A stretch of DNA of 64,000 nucleotides, from assembly GCF_005117025.1 (NCBI RefSeq), contig NZ_SWCO01000012.1, positions 124,001 to 188,000 on the forward strand, read 5' to 3'. This document shows, piece by piece, positions 25,027 to 33,718 of this stretch. The notes beneath the pieces are model-generated. The model saw only the letters and a program-made list of their open reading frames with translations, made no database searches and was not told the origin of the DNA. Source of the stretch: Alteromonas portus (GTDB taxonomy: Bacteria; Pseudomonadota; Gammaproteobacteria; Enterobacterales; Alteromonadaceae). The first letter of the stretch is position 1; each line of letters opens with the position of its first letter. The position numbers were made by a program, and so were the translations under genes.

Positions 25027-26182
25027 AATTACTTGCCAACGTGGCTAATTTAGAAGAATAGCGCTGTTTTTCCTGTTGGTTTGATGAATGCTTAACGGCC
25101 CTTTCCAAGAAGCGTTGTGCTTCGCTTACATCTCCTAACTCGTGATAAGCTTTGGCCATTCCGAACAAAATCTCGTGACGCGCATTATCAAGCTTTAGTC
25201 CTTTTCTATAGTGCTCTATAGCAGCAATAATGTCGCCGGCCTCAAACGCCTGCTCTCCCAATATGTAATGATAAAAAGGGTTATTTTTACGCTTTGCTTC
25301 AACCATTTGCGTGATCTGCATTGCTTCTTCATCTCTGTCTTGGTGAGTATAGAGAATGGATAAATTCTCCCATGCTGTGAGGTTTTCATCATCCAGTGAT
25401 AGTGCATGCTTGTAAGTCATCTCAGCCTGCTCATAAGCGTCAACCATTCTGTATAAAACGCCAAGGTTAACCCAACTTTGCTGTAGCTCAGGAGTTAATG
25501 TAGCAGCCGCACGAAAGTAGCTATAAGCCCTTGTGTAGCTATTCGCAACCAAAGCGTCTGCCCCTTTGTTGTTGTAGTACATAGACACAATTTTACTTTT
25601 CGATACAGGCTTTCTGGGAAAGTAGTTTCGTAACATCTGCGGATCAAAGTCTACGTCTGCCCATGAACCTCCAATCGATGTTACATTGTTAGCTTCAGGC
25701 ATGGAGATTCGCATATTAATATGGCCGTTAAGTAAGCTGTATCCGTCCCTCCGCGTCCAGTACTCTGGAATATCCACATCGTAGAAGGTTGCTGTTAAAC
25801 CAACATATTCAGCCAGCGCATAGGTCATAATGGATAACGACAAGCAGTTCGCCGCCCGATTATTAAATGTTGTATCTGCTGTGGTATTCGCACTATTGCG
25901 ATAAAGCATGCCGTAGTCGGAGTGGTCAAAAATAGCTTTCACTAGACCTCTAACATTTTTCTGAGAAATGCTTTTGTCATACACCGCTTTTTCAGCAAAA
26001 CGCTGAGCGTCTTCACCTAAATGAAAAATTTCATCAACAGACTCAACGGGGAATAACGTGTAAGAGGGAAAAAGGCTATCGTTTAATAGTGTAGGCGGCG
26101 ACGCTAGATTTTGCTCGTCAGTGGACTGGCAAGCACTGAGAAAAAAACAAAGTAGCCAAATCAAAACTAGTCGAGTATTCAT
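25025..26182 (-). CDS. TPR lipoprotein with transglutaminase-like domain
   Basis: A 385-residue lipoprotein. Signal peptide with lipobox LSAC, lipidation at C18 (from the ATG at 26182; a GTG three codons earlier is possible). Residues 60-185 look like a transglutaminase/protease-like fold: cysteine C113 in ANCLSLSIMTYALAEY, H154 in NGHINMRI and an aspartate in SWADVDFD (D177) form a plausible Cys-His-Asp triad. From about 215 onward there are at least four TPR units (AYSYFRAAATLTPELQQSW, NLGVLYRMVDAYEQAEMTY and so on). Such proteins probably act in periplasmic protein processing or envelope assembly. Function and substrate unknown. No operon partners. Confidence 0.82.
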   Translation of the reverse strand: MNTRLVLIWLLCFFLSACQSTDEQNLASPPTLLNDSLFPSYTLFPVESVDEIFHLGEDAQRFAEKAVYDKSISQKNVRGLVKAIFDHSDYGMLYRNSANTTADTTFNNRAANCLSLSIMTYALAEYVGLTATFYDVDIPEYWTRRDGYSLLNGHINMRISMPEANNVTSIGGSWADVDFDPQMLRNYFPRKPVSKSKIVSMYYNNKGADALVANSYTRAYSYFRAAATLTPELQQSWVNLGVLYRMVDAYEQAEMTYKHALSLDDENLTAWENLSILYTHQDRDEEAMQITQMVEAKRKNNPFYHYILGEQAFEAGDIIAAIEHYRKGLKLDNARHEILFGMAKAYHELGDVSEAQRFLERAVKHSSNQQEKQRYSSKLATLASN

Positions 26183-26485
26183 ACCAGGCACCTTTTTTAG
26201 TTACTCGATAGTTCAAAATTATAGCACCCAAACACAAATTTTACATTTTATTTACATCCTGCATAACTGGTCTTTTATCGCAATGTTGTGATTTAACTGT
26301 CGCTTATCACGCTTTGCTTTTTAAAGTCGAAACGATTTGCTTATCGCATTACACAAAGTTAATCATCAAATTTTTGCGAACAGGCGTACTCATGTTCAAT
26401 TCAGTAACTTTCAAAGGCTGTTGTTTAGCAATATGAAGGATGGTGAATTTCACTTAATGCCAATTTACATGTTAAAGGAAATAGT
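26183..26485. other. Divergent gene-free region
   Basis: About 300 bp, AT-rich, between the TPR lipoprotein and the fasciclin gene. It must hold two divergent promoters. I see no clear operator or hairpin. Confidence 0.4.
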
Positions 26486-26992
26486 ATGAAAAAATTAATG
26501 AGTGCGTTGTTTTTGATAGTAATGAGCGCAAACGCTTTCGCTGGACACCATGCAAAAGGCGATCATAAAGACATTGTTGAGACTGCTGCGAGCAATGAGA
26601 TGTTTTCAACATTAGTCGCTGCGGTAAAGTCTGCCGACTTAGTTAGTACGTTGAAGGGAGAAGGTCCATTTACTGTGTTTGCCCCAACTGATGATGCCTT
26701 CGCTGCATTACCAGATGGAACAATTGAAATGCTGCTTAAACCTGAAAACAAGCAAACATTAGCAAAGATCCTTACCTATCATGTGGTGGCGGGTAAAGTA
26801 ACAGCAAAAGACGTGTCGACACTAACTGATACCACTACAGTGGAAGGCAGTAAAGTGATGGTGTCTACCAGCATGAACAAAGTCATGATAAACGATGCGC
26901 AAGTAATTAAAGCTGACGTGATGACGAGCAATGGTGTCATTCATGTTATTGATAAAGTATTGCTTCCTAGTGATGTAAAAGCGGCGCTATAA
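26486..26992 (+). CDS. Secreted fasciclin (FAS1) domain protein
   Basis: 168 residues with a signal peptide (MKKLMSALFLIVMSANAFA, cleaved around residue 19) and one complete FAS1 domain. The H1 motif is recognisable as FTVFAPTDDAFAALP near residues 61-75. The H2-like YHVVAGKVTAKDV and the terminal NGVIHVIDKVLLP strand complete it. FAS1 domains mediate adhesion or protein-protein contacts outside the cytoplasm; in bacteria the function is usually unknown. AAAGGAAA precedes the ATG. It stands alone between two unrelated genes. Confidence 0.93.
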   Translation: MKKLMSALFLIVMSANAFAGHHAKGDHKDIVETAASNEMFSTLVAAVKSADLVSTLKGEGPFTVFAPTDDAFAALPDGTIEMLLKPENKQTLAKILTYHVVAGKVTAKDVSTLTDTTTVEGSKVMVSTSMNKVMINDAQVIKADVMTSNGVIHVIDKVLLPSDVKAAL

Positions 26993-27226
26993 CTTTATCC
27001 GCAATAATAAATGCAGAGAGCAGCTGTTGTTGCTCTTTGCTTCTCTCCTAAATTATCCACCGATCTCTTCAAGTCGCTTTGGCGTAAACAACACTAACTC
27101 AATAGGCAGTTTTCAGTAGCTTTAAAGTTTCGCGTGAGCGTTAAGCCAAAATAATTTTCTCAGCTTAGATTTCACTGGCCTTGTTAATATTTAAGGTTTA
27201 AGAGTGAATCAGGAAAAGGAGTTCAT

Positions 27227-27652
27227 ATGTTTACGGTGTATACCTATAGTATTGCAGGGTTGTTGGTTATTAGCTTTACAGTCTTTGTTCAAAATATTAT
27301 TGCTGCTGTTGCCCACAGAAAGCAATCTCACTACATTCCAGGCAAAGTAAGTGAAGACCTAAGCCATAATAGCTTCGTTTTTCGAAGCCACAGAACGTTC
27401 CACAACTCGCTTGAAAATATTCACCAATTTACACTCCCCGCTCTGCTCTGTATTTTTCTTGGCGCATCAACAACGCTGCTCGCTATCTTAGTTTGGTCTT
27501 TCGCCCTAAGCCGAATTGCGCATATGGCGCTCTACTATGCCATTGTCACAGAAAAAAACCCAAGCCCTCGTAGCTATTTTTATATGTTTGGCACCGTCTG
27601 TACTTTTGGCGCTTACGGGCTGGCATTACTTAATTTGTTTTCTAATATTTAA
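27227..27652 (+). CDS. MAPEG-family integral membrane protein
   Basis: 141 residues with four hydrophobic helices (about 5-27, 65-83, 85-105 and 115-138). The family signature region is visible: FRSHRTFHNSLENIHQF, followed by LPALLCIFLG. MAPEG proteins include glutathione-dependent enzymes of membrane lipids and xenobiotics; bacterial members are mostly uncharacterised. AAAGGAG about 8 bp before the ATG supports the start. Single gene. Confidence 0.85.
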   Translation: MFTVYTYSIAGLLVISFTVFVQNIIAAVAHRKQSHYIPGKVSEDLSHNSFVFRSHRTFHNSLENIHQFTLPALLCIFLGASTTLLAILVWSFALSRIAHMALYYAIVTEKNPSPRSYFYMFGTVCTFGAYGLALLNLFSNI

Positions 27653-27856
27653 CAATTGAACCTTGTGCAAAATTTAATCACAATAGGATATCTTTATTCT
27701 AAAAGATCCTTTCATCCGTTAAAGATTTCAGAAAAGCGGTAGATAACATTAAACACCGAAAGAATGCTTAAATATTACACTTTTGATTAATGTTCTTTTC
27801 GCTATTCAGGCGTATTCTTAACAGTTGAACACTTTCATATGTGTTTAGGAGACCCA

Positions 27857-28843
27857 GTGTACATTGATCAAGTCGGCGATCGGACGTTAGCTGATTGCAA
27901 CGTATTGATAGTCGACGACCAAGCCAGCAGCAGACTTGTATTAGAAACGTTACTTGAAGAAACAGTATCGTGCTTTTCTGTGAACTCAGGAAAAGAAGCT
28001 ATTGAGTATTGCCGGCATAACACACCCGATTTGATCCTTATGGATGTGTCTATGCCAGAAATGGATGGACATCAAACCACTGCGCTGCTTCGAGAAAAAC
28101 CAGCGTGTGAGCACATACCTATTATTTTTGTAACTTCTTCGTCAACAGAAGAGGAAGAGTCACGCTGCTGGGCCTCCGGTTGTGTGGACTTTGTGGTAAA
28201 GCCTGTAAATGCTTGTACCCTAATCAATCGAGTAAAGTCGCATATTCAACACAAACTCAGAAGCGACTTCTTAGAAAAGCTGATTTATATCGACAAACTA
28301 ACAGGTGCTTATAACAGGCATTATTTGGATGATTACCTACCCCGACTAGTAAAAGACAGTGAGCGAAACGCTACGCCACTGGCACTAGTAATTTTTGATG
28401 TCGATCACTTCAAACTTTTTAATGATATGTATGGACATTTAGATGGCGACAGTTGTTTGTGGAAAGTAAGTAAAACGATCAACGAAGCTCTTCTGCGACC
28501 TATGGACAAACTGGTTAGGATTGGTGGTGAAGAGTTCTTGGTGATCTTGCCAAATACTGACGTAGATGGAGCAAAAGCAGTGGCCGAACGCTTACTGCAA
28601 ACCGTTTATGATCTCAACATTCCTCATGCTTCATCAGAGTATTCGCGAATAACGCTAAGCGCCGGTTTAGCATTAAAACTCGCAAACGACAGTAAAACTG
28701 TTGACTATATTATGCTGGAAGCAGATAAAAATTTGTATGCTGCCAAAACATCTGGCCGAAACCGGGTAGTGTCTCCTTCACAATCTGTGACTAAAAATGC
28801 AAAGGGATTGTCTTCTGGTCAAAAACTGAAAAGTCTCAGCTAA
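27857..28843 (+). CDS. Response regulator with diguanylate cyclase output (REC-GGDEF)
   Basis: Makes cyclic di-GMP from two GTP when the receiver is phosphorylated. I chose the GTG at 27857, six codons after an in-frame ATG, because TTTAGGAG sits 5 bp before it; the ATG has no ribosome-binding site. From there 328 residues. The receiver domain covers about 15-130, with phospho-acceptor D63 (LILMDVSMPEMDG) and the switch lysine in VVKPVN. The GGDEF domain covers about 145-310, with metal site D181-V-D183 and active loop GGEEF at 223-227. An inhibitory I-site R214-P-M-D217 lies exactly five residues before GGEEF, so product inhibition is expected. No cognate kinase is adjacent (orphan regulator). 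Confidence 0.93.
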   Translation: MYIDQVGDRTLADCNVLIVDDQASSRLVLETLLEETVSCFSVNSGKEAIEYCRHNTPDLILMDVSMPEMDGHQTTALLREKPACEHIPIIFVTSSSTEEEESRCWASGCVDFVVKPVNACTLINRVKSHIQHKLRSDFLEKLIYIDKLTGAYNRHYLDDYLPRLVKDSERNATPLALVIFDVDHFKLFNDMYGHLDGDSCLWKVSKTINEALLRPMDKLVRIGGEEFLVILPNTDVDGAKAVAERLLQTVYDLNIPHASSEYSRITLSAGLALKLANDSKTVDYIMLEADKNLYAAKTSGRNRVVSPSQSVTKNAKGLSSGQKLKSLS

Positions 28844-28864
28844 CCTTAAGATTTAATGCACCTT

Positions 28865-29551
28865 CTACGCGCCGCCTAGTTGTACATACCCCATTGCTCC
28901 GGTGTGATACAAACAATCCAACGTATCGCTTTTTGATACGCCTAATTCTGACAGCTGTGCCAAGAAAAGCTGATGGGTAGCCAAAGCGTCATCAAGTGCA
29001 TTGTGTTCGTTGAAAGCAGGAAGATCTAAGCGTTGACGACACACGCTTAACGTCGCGCTATTACTTGGTAAAACTTGGTGTTGTTTATTTAGCTGATAAA
29101 GTGCAAGTTGTAATGTATCAACGTAAACCACGTCCATCTTCGGCATTGCACATTGTTTAAAGGCGCTATTAAGCGCCGTTAAGTCTAATTTCGCATTGTG
29201 GAAAATGAGAACCTGTTGCTTAATATGTGGCGCAAAAGCATGAAGTGCTTCGTCTAACGCTTCACCTTTTTTTAAGATATCAAGGGTAAGCCTGTGAATA
29301 ACGGGGCTTTGTCCTAAATCTGCCGTTGTGTTGATGACATGATAACCGCAAGAAGACAAATCAATGCAGCCACCTCTTCCACTGACGTAACCCACAGATG
29401 TGATCTGCGTGGTCGACGGGTTAAGTGACGTAAGCTCTAAATCTACAGCCACAAACGATGTATTGTAAACGTCGAGTTCACGAAGGCGCTGTTTCAGCTT
29501 GCTTTTATACCTAAAGACCCGTGAGTATGCTTCTATCCACTTTTTAATCAT
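28865..29551 (-). CDS. DEDDh 3'-5' exonuclease, DnaQ/PolC epsilon-like
   Basis: 228 residues of the RNase T/DnaQ superfamily. The ExoI acid pair is D37 and E39 in AVDLELTSL. ExoII is the aspartate in HNAKLDLTAL, and ExoIII is H-N-A-L-D-D with the histidine of the DEDDh type. Shorter than the replicative epsilon subunit at the ends and with no clamp-binding motif evident. It follows the CBS/DUF294 gene by 5 bp, so they form one operon with the symporter genes, an arrangement recurrent beside acetate symporters in marine gammaproteobacteria. Why a nuclease travels with that system is not known. Its substrate may be a nucleotide or RNA end. Confidence 0.88.
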   Translation of the reverse strand: MIKKWIEAYSRVFRYKSKLKQRLRELDVYNTSFVAVDLELTSLNPSTTQITSVGYVSGRGGCIDLSSCGYHVINTTADLGQSPVIHRLTLDILKKGEALDEALHAFAPHIKQQVLIFHNAKLDLTALNSAFKQCAMPKMDVVYVDTLQLALYQLNKQHQVLPSNSATLSVCRQRLDLPAFNEHNALDDALATHQLFLAQLSELGVSKSDTLDCLYHTGAMGYVQLGGA

Positions 29552-29556
29552 ATCGG

Positions 29557-31404
29557 TTAACTAACACCACCTGAAAACTTCATAACCATGGCTTGATTTG
29601 TTCTTTCTATCGCTTTGAATGCAGCTTTAAGCTGATGCTTTTCAATTGATGATAAACTGGAAATGGACACGCGATTGTTGGTAACGTTGTTTTCGAGTTG
29701 ATGCCGCCAACGCAGACGATTAAGGAACAGCCAAATATCCCGGAGGTTGGCTGCATCGCGCCCTGAAAGTTGAGAACGTTCAGACAGGGATTCTAAACGT
29801 GCAAGTGTATTGGGTAAGGTTACACCATCGGCCAGGGCGTAAATTCTGGCAATATTGTTGATTAAAGCTACAGCGCGGGTTTTAAGATCAATAACGTCTT
29901 TTTCTTTTCTGCCCTTTTCATAAACAAATTTCTGAAACATGGAAAGCGGCACCGATATCTCATTGCTATGCCTAGAAAGTGCGGCTAGAAACATATTTTG
30001 CTGCATCAAAGGGGCACGCTGTTGTTGAAGCTGCTTAAATAGGCTTACATCTCCCGCGGCACATCGCACATCGAGAAAAATATTAAAATGCATAATGGCG
30101 TCTTTAGTGGGTGCTTTTACCCACTGTTTAGCCTCTTCTAGTGCCTCATCGAGTGACAACCTAAGCTTGGGGTTACACGCCATTATGTTGCCATCACAAA
30201 GCTTTATACCGCACTTTGCTAACCCATTGCATACGTACTGTGCCATATCTGAAAAATATTCTGCTTGTACCTTGTTAGGTCTTTCGGCGAGAAGCAGCCC
30301 ATTATCTTGATCTGAGCCCATTGTTTGGTCTTCTCTGGCTTGTGAACCATACACCAGCCAGGCAAACATCATGGGGGCTTTACCATTAGCTTGTTGAAAA
30401 AAGCCAATCAGCTTTCTGGTCATGATATCTGTTGCTTGCGACAATATTTTTCCAGCAATGTCGTAATCTCCCGCTTTTTTCGCATGTGCTGAAAAATAAT
30501 GCGGTAGCTGCCAAGAAAGACGCGCGAGTTCGTATAAGTTTTCGGCTTTACTTAGCTCACCAATAATAAAAAGTACGTTCCCTCGCTGATGACGAATAAT
30601 GTCGCTTGCCGTTACCATGCCAAGCGGCACTTGTGTTTGATGGTCAATAACAGGCAAATGATGAATATTCTTTTCAGTCATTAGCGCCAAAGCATCAAAT
30701 AAGGTTCTGTTTCCCATTATTTGAGCAGGGTTTACTGTCATTATCTGACTAACAGGAAGATGAGTGTTTAAAGATGCCGCAACGACTCTCGACCTTAAGT
30801 CACGATCAGTAATAATGCCAATTAGCTTCTCTTCTTGCGTAATTAACAAAGAAGAGACTTTTTGCGATGTCATTAGCTGAGCTGCGACCGTAATGGGCGT
30901 TTGAGCATCAACGGAAACCGGGGCTTTTTCGATAGCATCAGTAAGTCCTTTGTACAGCCACATGGAATTGCTATCTGCAATAGCCTGACTTTGCAGGGCA
31001 TTATTTCTAAGTCCATCGAAAAAGTGCCTTATTGCAGGTATATCAAATAGAGGCGCTACAGCTGCTGCATCAAAACAATAAACTAATCCAGGGCTATCTA
31101 CGCTTACGTTTAATGAAACTGTGTGCTTTTCCAAAATGTTGGCATAGCCAAAGTAATCGCCTTCACTTAAATGGCGCATAGGTGTAGTGGAATCCTTAAC
31201 AGAAAACTGTCCACTTTGAATAAGAAACAGCGACACCCTATCTTTGAGAACATCGTTAACATTGTCAGCAGTTAAATAGATAAGTTCTGCGTGCTTCACC
31301 AACGCGAGTTTCTGATCATCATCCAGTAAGTCAAAAGGCGCTGATGTATTAAGAAAGTCTTCAACTTGCTTGGCCATTGCAGTCATAGAAATTGTCCGTT
31401 TCAC
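29557..31404 (-). CDS. cNMP-binding/CBS/DUF294 nucleotidyltransferase-like signalling protein
   Basis: 615 residues in four parts. An N-terminal cyclic-nucleotide-binding-like fold (about 15-140) includes the HLSEGDYFGYANIL turn. A CBS pair follows (about 175-285, with LIGIITDRDLRSRVV and LGMVTASDIIRH). Then comes a DUF294 nucleotidyltransferase-like domain with GSQAREDQTMGSDQDNGLLL at about 350-370, and a helical DUF294 C-terminal domain. The GS and D-x-D residues of nucleotidyltransferases are present, so catalysis, perhaps modification of a partner, is possible but unproven. CBS domains normally bind adenine nucleotides, which fits a sensor of energy state acting on the neighbouring symporter. 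The gene lies behind an intra-operon terminator. Confidence 0.9.
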   Translation of the reverse strand: MKRTISMTAMAKQVEDFLNTSAPFDLLDDDQKLALVKHAELIYLTADNVNDVLKDRVSLFLIQSGQFSVKDSTTPMRHLSEGDYFGYANILEKHTVSLNVSVDSPGLVYCFDAAAVAPLFDIPAIRHFFDGLRNNALQSQAIADSNSMWLYKGLTDAIEKAPVSVDAQTPITVAAQLMTSQKVSSLLITQEEKLIGIITDRDLRSRVVAASLNTHLPVSQIMTVNPAQIMGNRTLFDALALMTEKNIHHLPVIDHQTQVPLGMVTASDIIRHQRGNVLFIIGELSKAENLYELARLSWQLPHYFSAHAKKAGDYDIAGKILSQATDIMTRKLIGFFQQANGKAPMMFAWLVYGSQAREDQTMGSDQDNGLLLAERPNKVQAEYFSDMAQYVCNGLAKCGIKLCDGNIMACNPKLRLSLDEALEEAKQWVKAPTKDAIMHFNIFLDVRCAAGDVSLFKQLQQQRAPLMQQNMFLAALSRHSNEISVPLSMFQKFVYEKGRKEKDVIDLKTRAVALINNIARIYALADGVTLPNTLARLESLSERSQLSGRDAANLRDIWLFLNRLRWRHQLENNVTNNRVSISSLSSIEKHQLKAAFKAIERTNQAMVMKFSGGVS

Positions 31405-31450
31405 AAAAAGAAAAAACCAACCTACTCACTTTCGCTAGTAGATTGGTTTT
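31405..31450 (-). terminator. Intra-operon terminator/attenuator after the symporter gene
   Basis: Arms 31413-31426 and 31437-31450 form a 14-bp stem with one mismatch. Leftward the stem runs into TTTTTTC-TTTTTG. It lies between the symporter stop and the DUF294 gene, so downstream expression should be lower or depend on read-through. Confidence 0.82.
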
Positions 31451-31484
31451 GTTTTGCTAAAGCCTATCTTTAGGCAACATTAGT

Positions 31485-33191
31485 TTAGTGCGCTGATGCT
31501 TCACCCGCTCCCTTAGGATAACGAATGCTCTCAACCAGCTCTTGAATTTCTTCTGGCGCCTCATCTGTTGCTTTATACACTAAGAAAGCAACAATGAAGT
31601 TCACCATCATACCCAAAGTACCAATACCTTCAGGAGAGATACCAAACCACCAGTTGTCAGGCGTATTTGCAGCCGGATTAATAAACTTGAAGTAAATAAT
31701 GTAAGCCGCAGTAAACGCAATACCTGAAATCATCCCAGCAATAGCACCTTTATCGTTCATGCGCTTGCTGAAAATACCCATAATAATTGCCGGGAAGAAG
31801 CTCGACGCCGCCAAGCCGAAGGCAAATGCCACCACCTGAGCAACAAAACCTGGCGGATTGATACCAAAGTAACCGGCTATAACAATGGCCACCCCAGCAG
31901 CAAGTCGCGCATACATAAGCTCGGCTTTATCGGTAATATTCGGCATAAAGTTTCGTTTCAGTAAATCATGGGAAACAGAGGTGGATATCACTAACAGTAA
32001 GCCAGCTGAGGTAGAGAGAGCCGCGGCTACACCACCCGCTGCAACTAGTGCAATTACCCATGCCGGCAGGTTTGCAATTTCAGGGTTAGCCAACACCATG
32101 ATGTCGCGGTCAACTTTCATTTCGTTGCGCTCATCTCCCGAATAGAACATTTTGCCATCGCCGTTTTTATCTTCAAACGCGATAAGGCCAGTTTGCTCCC
32201 AATTCTTGATCCACGATGGCGCTTCTTCATAGCTGGTGCCCGTCATCTCTGGACCGTTAATGGTTTCAATCATATTTACACGAGCAAATGCCGCTAGTGA
32301 CGGCGCTGTAGTATAAAGAATGGCGATAAATGCTAAGGCATAACCTGCTGATTTACGCGCATCATGAACTTTAGGCACAGTGAAGAAGCGAACAATTACG
32401 TGAGGAAGACCCGCAGTACCCACCATCAACGCAAAGGTGATAAAGAATACATCGATAGTACTTTTTGTCCCCGAGGTGTATTCATTGAACCCGAGTTCGA
32501 CGGATAAATTATCGAGCTTTTGCAGCATATGCACCCCCGAACCGTCTGCCAAGGTTGCGCCAAAACCGGTTTGTGGAAGGATATGCCCGGTAACCATCAT
32601 TGAGATAAATACGGCAGGTACTATGTACGCAAAAATCATTACGCAATATTGAGCAACCTGTGTGTAGGTAATGCCTTTCATGCCGCCAAGTACGGTGTAG
32701 AAGAACACGATAACCATGCCAATAACAACGCCAGACACAATATCCACTTCTAAGAAGCGGCTGAATACCACACCTACGCCACGCATCTGACCTGCGACGT
32801 ATGTGAAGCAAACAAAAATGGCACAAAATACCGCAACAGTACGTGCAGTTTGAGAGTAGTAACGATCGCCAATGAAGTCAGGTACCGTAAACTTACCGAA
32901 CTTACGGAGGTAAGGCGCTAAACAAAGAGCAAGTAGAACATAGCCGCCGGTCCAACCCATAAGGTATACCGCACCGTCGTATCCCATAAATGAGATAAGA
33001 CCCGCCATTGATATGAACGATGCTGCCGACATCCAGTCTGCCGCCGTAGCCATACCGTTCATAACAGGGGGGACGCCACCACCCGCTACGTAAAAGTCAT
33101 TCGTCGACCCAGCGCGGGCCCAAATTGCAATTGCAATATACAGCGCGAACGACGCGCCTACGATAATAAATGTTAAAGTTTGAACGTCCAT
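31485..33191 (-). CDS. Sodium/solute symporter, acetate-permease-like (ActP/VC2705 family)
   Basis: 568-residue SLC5-type (SSSF) transporter with about 13 hydrophobic helices. The first helix region ASFALYIAIAIWARAGSTNDFYVAGGG and the GMATAADWMSAASFISMAGL motif are typical of the acetate/monocarboxylate branch. The long soluble loop (about 265-345) with an EF-hand-like DKNGDGKMFYSGDE is also seen in this subgroup. It starts 3 bp after the DUF4212 gene; such small subunits accompany these symporters. Divergent from crbS and sharing its GAC-N4-GTC operator, so acetate uptake is the best guess. Pyruvate, propionate or other short acids remain possible. Confidence 0.92.
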   Translation of the reverse strand: MDVQTLTFIIVGASFALYIAIAIWARAGSTNDFYVAGGGVPPVMNGMATAADWMSAASFISMAGLISFMGYDGAVYLMGWTGGYVLLALCLAPYLRKFGKFTVPDFIGDRYYSQTARTVAVFCAIFVCFTYVAGQMRGVGVVFSRFLEVDIVSGVVIGMVIVFFYTVLGGMKGITYTQVAQYCVMIFAYIVPAVFISMMVTGHILPQTGFGATLADGSGVHMLQKLDNLSVELGFNEYTSGTKSTIDVFFITFALMVGTAGLPHVIVRFFTVPKVHDARKSAGYALAFIAILYTTAPSLAAFARVNMIETINGPEMTGTSYEEAPSWIKNWEQTGLIAFEDKNGDGKMFYSGDERNEMKVDRDIMVLANPEIANLPAWVIALVAAGGVAAALSTSAGLLLVISTSVSHDLLKRNFMPNITDKAELMYARLAAGVAIVIAGYFGINPPGFVAQVVAFAFGLAASSFFPAIIMGIFSKRMNDKGAIAGMISGIAFTAAYIIYFKFINPAANTPDNWWFGISPEGIGTLGMMVNFIVAFLVYKATDEAPEEIQELVESIRYPKGAGEASAH

Positions 33192-33194
33192 GAT

Positions 33195-33461
33195 TTACTC
33201 CTCATCTACGCCGTAGCGTTTGTCCATGGCGTTCATCTTCGCCATATAGACAAAGATCAATGCAACAAATACGTAAATTGAGCCCTGTTGTGCAAACCAG
33301 AAGCCTAATTTAAAGCCAAAAAACTGAATTTCATTTAAGATATCGACAAACAGTATGCCGGCACCAAATGATACGATGAACCAAACGACTAAAAGCTTAG
33401 CGAGGAGTGCTAGGTTTTCACTCCAGTAAGCTTTTTTGTCCTCTTCGTTTCTAAATGCCAT
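33195..33461 (-). CDS. DUF4212 small membrane subunit of sodium/solute symporter
   Basis: 88 residues with two membrane helices (about 21-40 and 55-75). The family signature WFIVSFGAGILF and the GFKLGFWFAQQGSIYVFVALI segment are visible. Genes of this family almost always precede an ActP-like symporter and are thought to be its accessory subunit. Start: AGGGTGAAACA before the ATG. First gene of the leftward operon and divergent from crbS. Confidence 0.93.
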   Translation of the reverse strand: MAFRNEEDKKAYWSENLALLAKLLVVWFIVSFGAGILFVDILNEIQFFGFKLGFWFAQQGSIYVFVALIFVYMAKMNAMDKRYGVDEE

Positions 33462-33632
33462 TGTTTCACCCTCATGTCAGGTTAACTAGTTGTTATGATT
33501 TTACAATTCCCTAACGCTCGGCTTTGTTAACGTTATTGCTGGTTCTTAATTCTTGCAAAAAGCAAAAATATGGCAGCAAAAGTCAAGCATCTAGGAGGTC
33601 GGCTATTACTCTAGACCTGAGGTGTGAATTTC

Positions 33633-33667
33633 AAAATGAGACCATGGTCGTAGGTAGACCATGGTCG
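33633..33667. promoter_or_regulatory. Double GAC-N4-GTC operator between the symporter operon and crbS
   Basis: Two AGACCATGGTCG boxes (33639-33650 and 33656-33667) are spaced 17 bp apart, each a perfect GACCATGGTC palindrome. The first, with its AAAATGAG prefix, is nearly identical to a site in the acs/porin intergenic region (44323-44343). The second lies just before a TATAAT at 33675-33680 facing crbS. Probable CrbR binding sites, by gene content. Confidence 0.65.
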
Positions 33668-33718
33668 AAATGGTTATAATAGCAACAGAGTTGTTAAATC
33701 AACGTTAAAAGGAATGTT

